This document shows, piece by piece, positions 63,117-64,000 of a DNA stretch of 64,000 bases (its first letter is position 1; each line of letters starts with the position of its first letter). The position numbers and the translations under genes were made by a program. The notes beneath the pieces were generated by a model, which searched no databases, had not been told where the DNA came from, and saw only the letters and a program-made list of their open reading frames with translations. Location: NCBI RefSeq assembly GCF_015565955.1, contig NZ_CP064760.1, positions 1,922,001 through 1,986,000 on the forward strand, read 5' to 3'. This DNA comes from Microbacterium schleiferi (GTDB taxonomy: Bacteria; Actinomycetota; Actinomycetes; Actinomycetales; Microbacteriaceae).

Positions 63117-64000
63117 ATGCTCACCGATGCTCGCCCGCTGCCACCGGCATCCGCCCCGTTTCCCGCGCCTTCCCTCGAAGGTCGGAAGCCCTCCCCCTGG
63201 GGATTTCGATTCGGGCTCGCCGCGCTCGCGCTGGCAACCGCACTCCTGACGGTGTGGGCGATCGATTCGGCATCCGAATCCGACTACTACGCGGCAATCG
63301 CCGTTTCGATGAGCCAGAGCCCGGCGAATTTCTTCTTTGGCGCGTTCGATCCGGCGGGAACTGTCACCCTCGACAAGATCCCTGGTGCCTTCTGGATCCC
63401 CGCGCTCTTTGTCGCCGTGTTCGGGTACGCGACGTGGACTGTCGTGCTGCCCAACGCACTCGCGGCCGTGGTGACCGTCGTCATCGTGGCGGTCACGGGT
63501 CGCCGGCTCGTGTCGCCGACGGCGGGACTTGTCGCGGGTGCTGTCGCGGCGACGACCCCGATCCTCATCGCCGTGTCGCGCTCCAACCAACCCGAGACGT
63601 TCTTCGTCCTCAGTTTGGCCCTCGTCGCCTGGGCCGCAACGCGGGCACTCACGCAGCGAAGCCTCGGGTGGCTCATCACGTCCGGGCTGTTCATCGCGCT
63701 CGCGTTCCAGATGTACATGCTCGTCGCGTGGGCGGTGTGGCCGGCGCTGGCGCTGGCCTACCTGGTCACCGCCCAGCCTGTCGTGCGGCGACTCTGGCAT
63801 ATCGCTGTCGCCGGAACCATGAGCGTTGCGGCATCGCTGAGCTGGATCGTCATCGTCTCGCTCATTCCCGCCGACGCAAGACCGTACATCGGCAGCACTC
63901 TCAGCAACAATCCGTGGGAGATGGTCTTCGGCTACAACGGTCTCGGTCGCTTTTCGGCGACAGCAAACTCGAGCGACTACCTGTCATTCAGCCCGCCCTT
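63117..64000 (+). CDS. GT39/ArnT-like membrane glycosyltransferase, partial
   Basis: The first ~294 residues of a large polytopic protein, cut by the window edge. After a Pro-rich cytosolic start, membrane helix 1 (FGLAALALATALLTVWAI) is followed by SESDYYAAIAVSMSQSPANFFF and GAFDPAGTVTLDKIPGAFW. The acidic pair soon after helix 1 and Asp in TLDKIP are typical of GT39/PMT-type lipid-linked sugar transferases; several further helices follow. Probably glycosylates a cell-envelope component. Confidence 0.82.
   Translation, partial: MLTDARPLPPASAPFPAPSLEGRKPSPWGFRFGLAALALATALLTVWAIDSASESDYYAAIAVSMSQSPANFFFGAFDPAGTVTLDKIPGAFWIPALFVAVFGYATWTVVLPNALAAVVTVVIVAVTGRRLVSPTAGLVAGAVAATTPILIAVSRSNQPETFFVLSLALVAWAATRALTQRSLGWLITSGLFIALAFQMYMLVAWAVWPALALAYLVTAQPVVRRLWHIAVAGTMSVAASLSWIVIVSLIPADARPYIGSTLSNNPWEMVFGYNGLGRFSATANSSDYLSFSPP

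Overview
The window comes from a high-GC actinobacterium, most likely a Microbacterium or close relative (Microbacteriaceae). This rests on very GC-rich coding sequence, frequent ATGA/GTGA start-stop overlaps, and the actinobacterial gene order leuC-leuD-murA-plsC-gpsA-ddl / DUF3515 / thiL / rsmD / recG-coaD-DUF177-rpmF-rnc-mutM. No database search was possible; names rest on recognisable motifs and synteny.

Host chromosome, left (1-30275): a small leader ORF, a helical 80-aa protein and a two-domain GNAT acetyltransferase; a NarL-type two-component pair; a serine beta-lactamase-like hydrolase; the housekeeping block above; a DUF559 endonuclease-like gene framed by palindromes and 30-bp direct repeats; terC behind a likely yybP-ykoY manganese riboswitch; a second two-component pair divergent from a MacB-type ABC exporter; an ECF sigma factor with a DUF4349 membrane protein; and an AAA ATPase bracketed by two copies of a 66-bp double-stem element.

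Integrative element (about 30276-61407, 31 kb): it sits in the 3' end of a tRNA-Glu(CTC) gene and is bounded by 50-bp direct repeats. Tyrosine integrase and excisionase lie at the right end, and paired GTTGCCA motifs near both ends look like integrase arm sites. It carries a MobF relaxase/helicase but no visible type IV secretion genes, so it looks mobilisable rather than self-transmissible. Cargo: a zeta-type toxin module, arsenic genes (ArsR-ArsC fusion, ArsC, aquaporin, CoA-disulfide-reductase-like flavoprotein), ChrA, a VIT/CCC1 transporter, a heavy-metal P-type ATPase, two IS481-family elements, and a 12-kb minus-strand catabolic cluster.

Catabolic cluster (41556-53082): two chains of overlapping genes. 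Chain 1: NMT1-type binding protein, two permeases, adenosine-deaminase-like enzyme, AtzA/TriA-like amidohydrolase, ABC ATPase. Chain 2: biuret hydrolase-like, cyanuric acid amidohydrolase/barbiturase-like, a second biuret hydrolase-like, allophanate hydrolase, alpha/beta hydrolase. A GntR/FCD regulator lies between them and a GTATAC site precedes each chain. The set reads as uptake and full nitrogen release from an amino-s-triazine (melamine/ammeline type): deamination, ring opening, biuret, allophanate, ammonia. The amidohydrolase carries the residues that distinguish melamine deaminase TriA from atrazine chlorohydrolase AtzA.

Host chromosome, right (61408-64000): the rest of tRNA-Glu, an MBL-fold hydrolase, a membrane-anchored hypothetical and the start of a GT39-like glycosyltransferase.

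Quality caveat: about 15 single-base frameshifts interrupt otherwise intact genes, including essential murA, ddl and thiL. Those I could localise sit in or beside short G/C runs. They look like residual sequencing errors, and the genes are annotated as whole.
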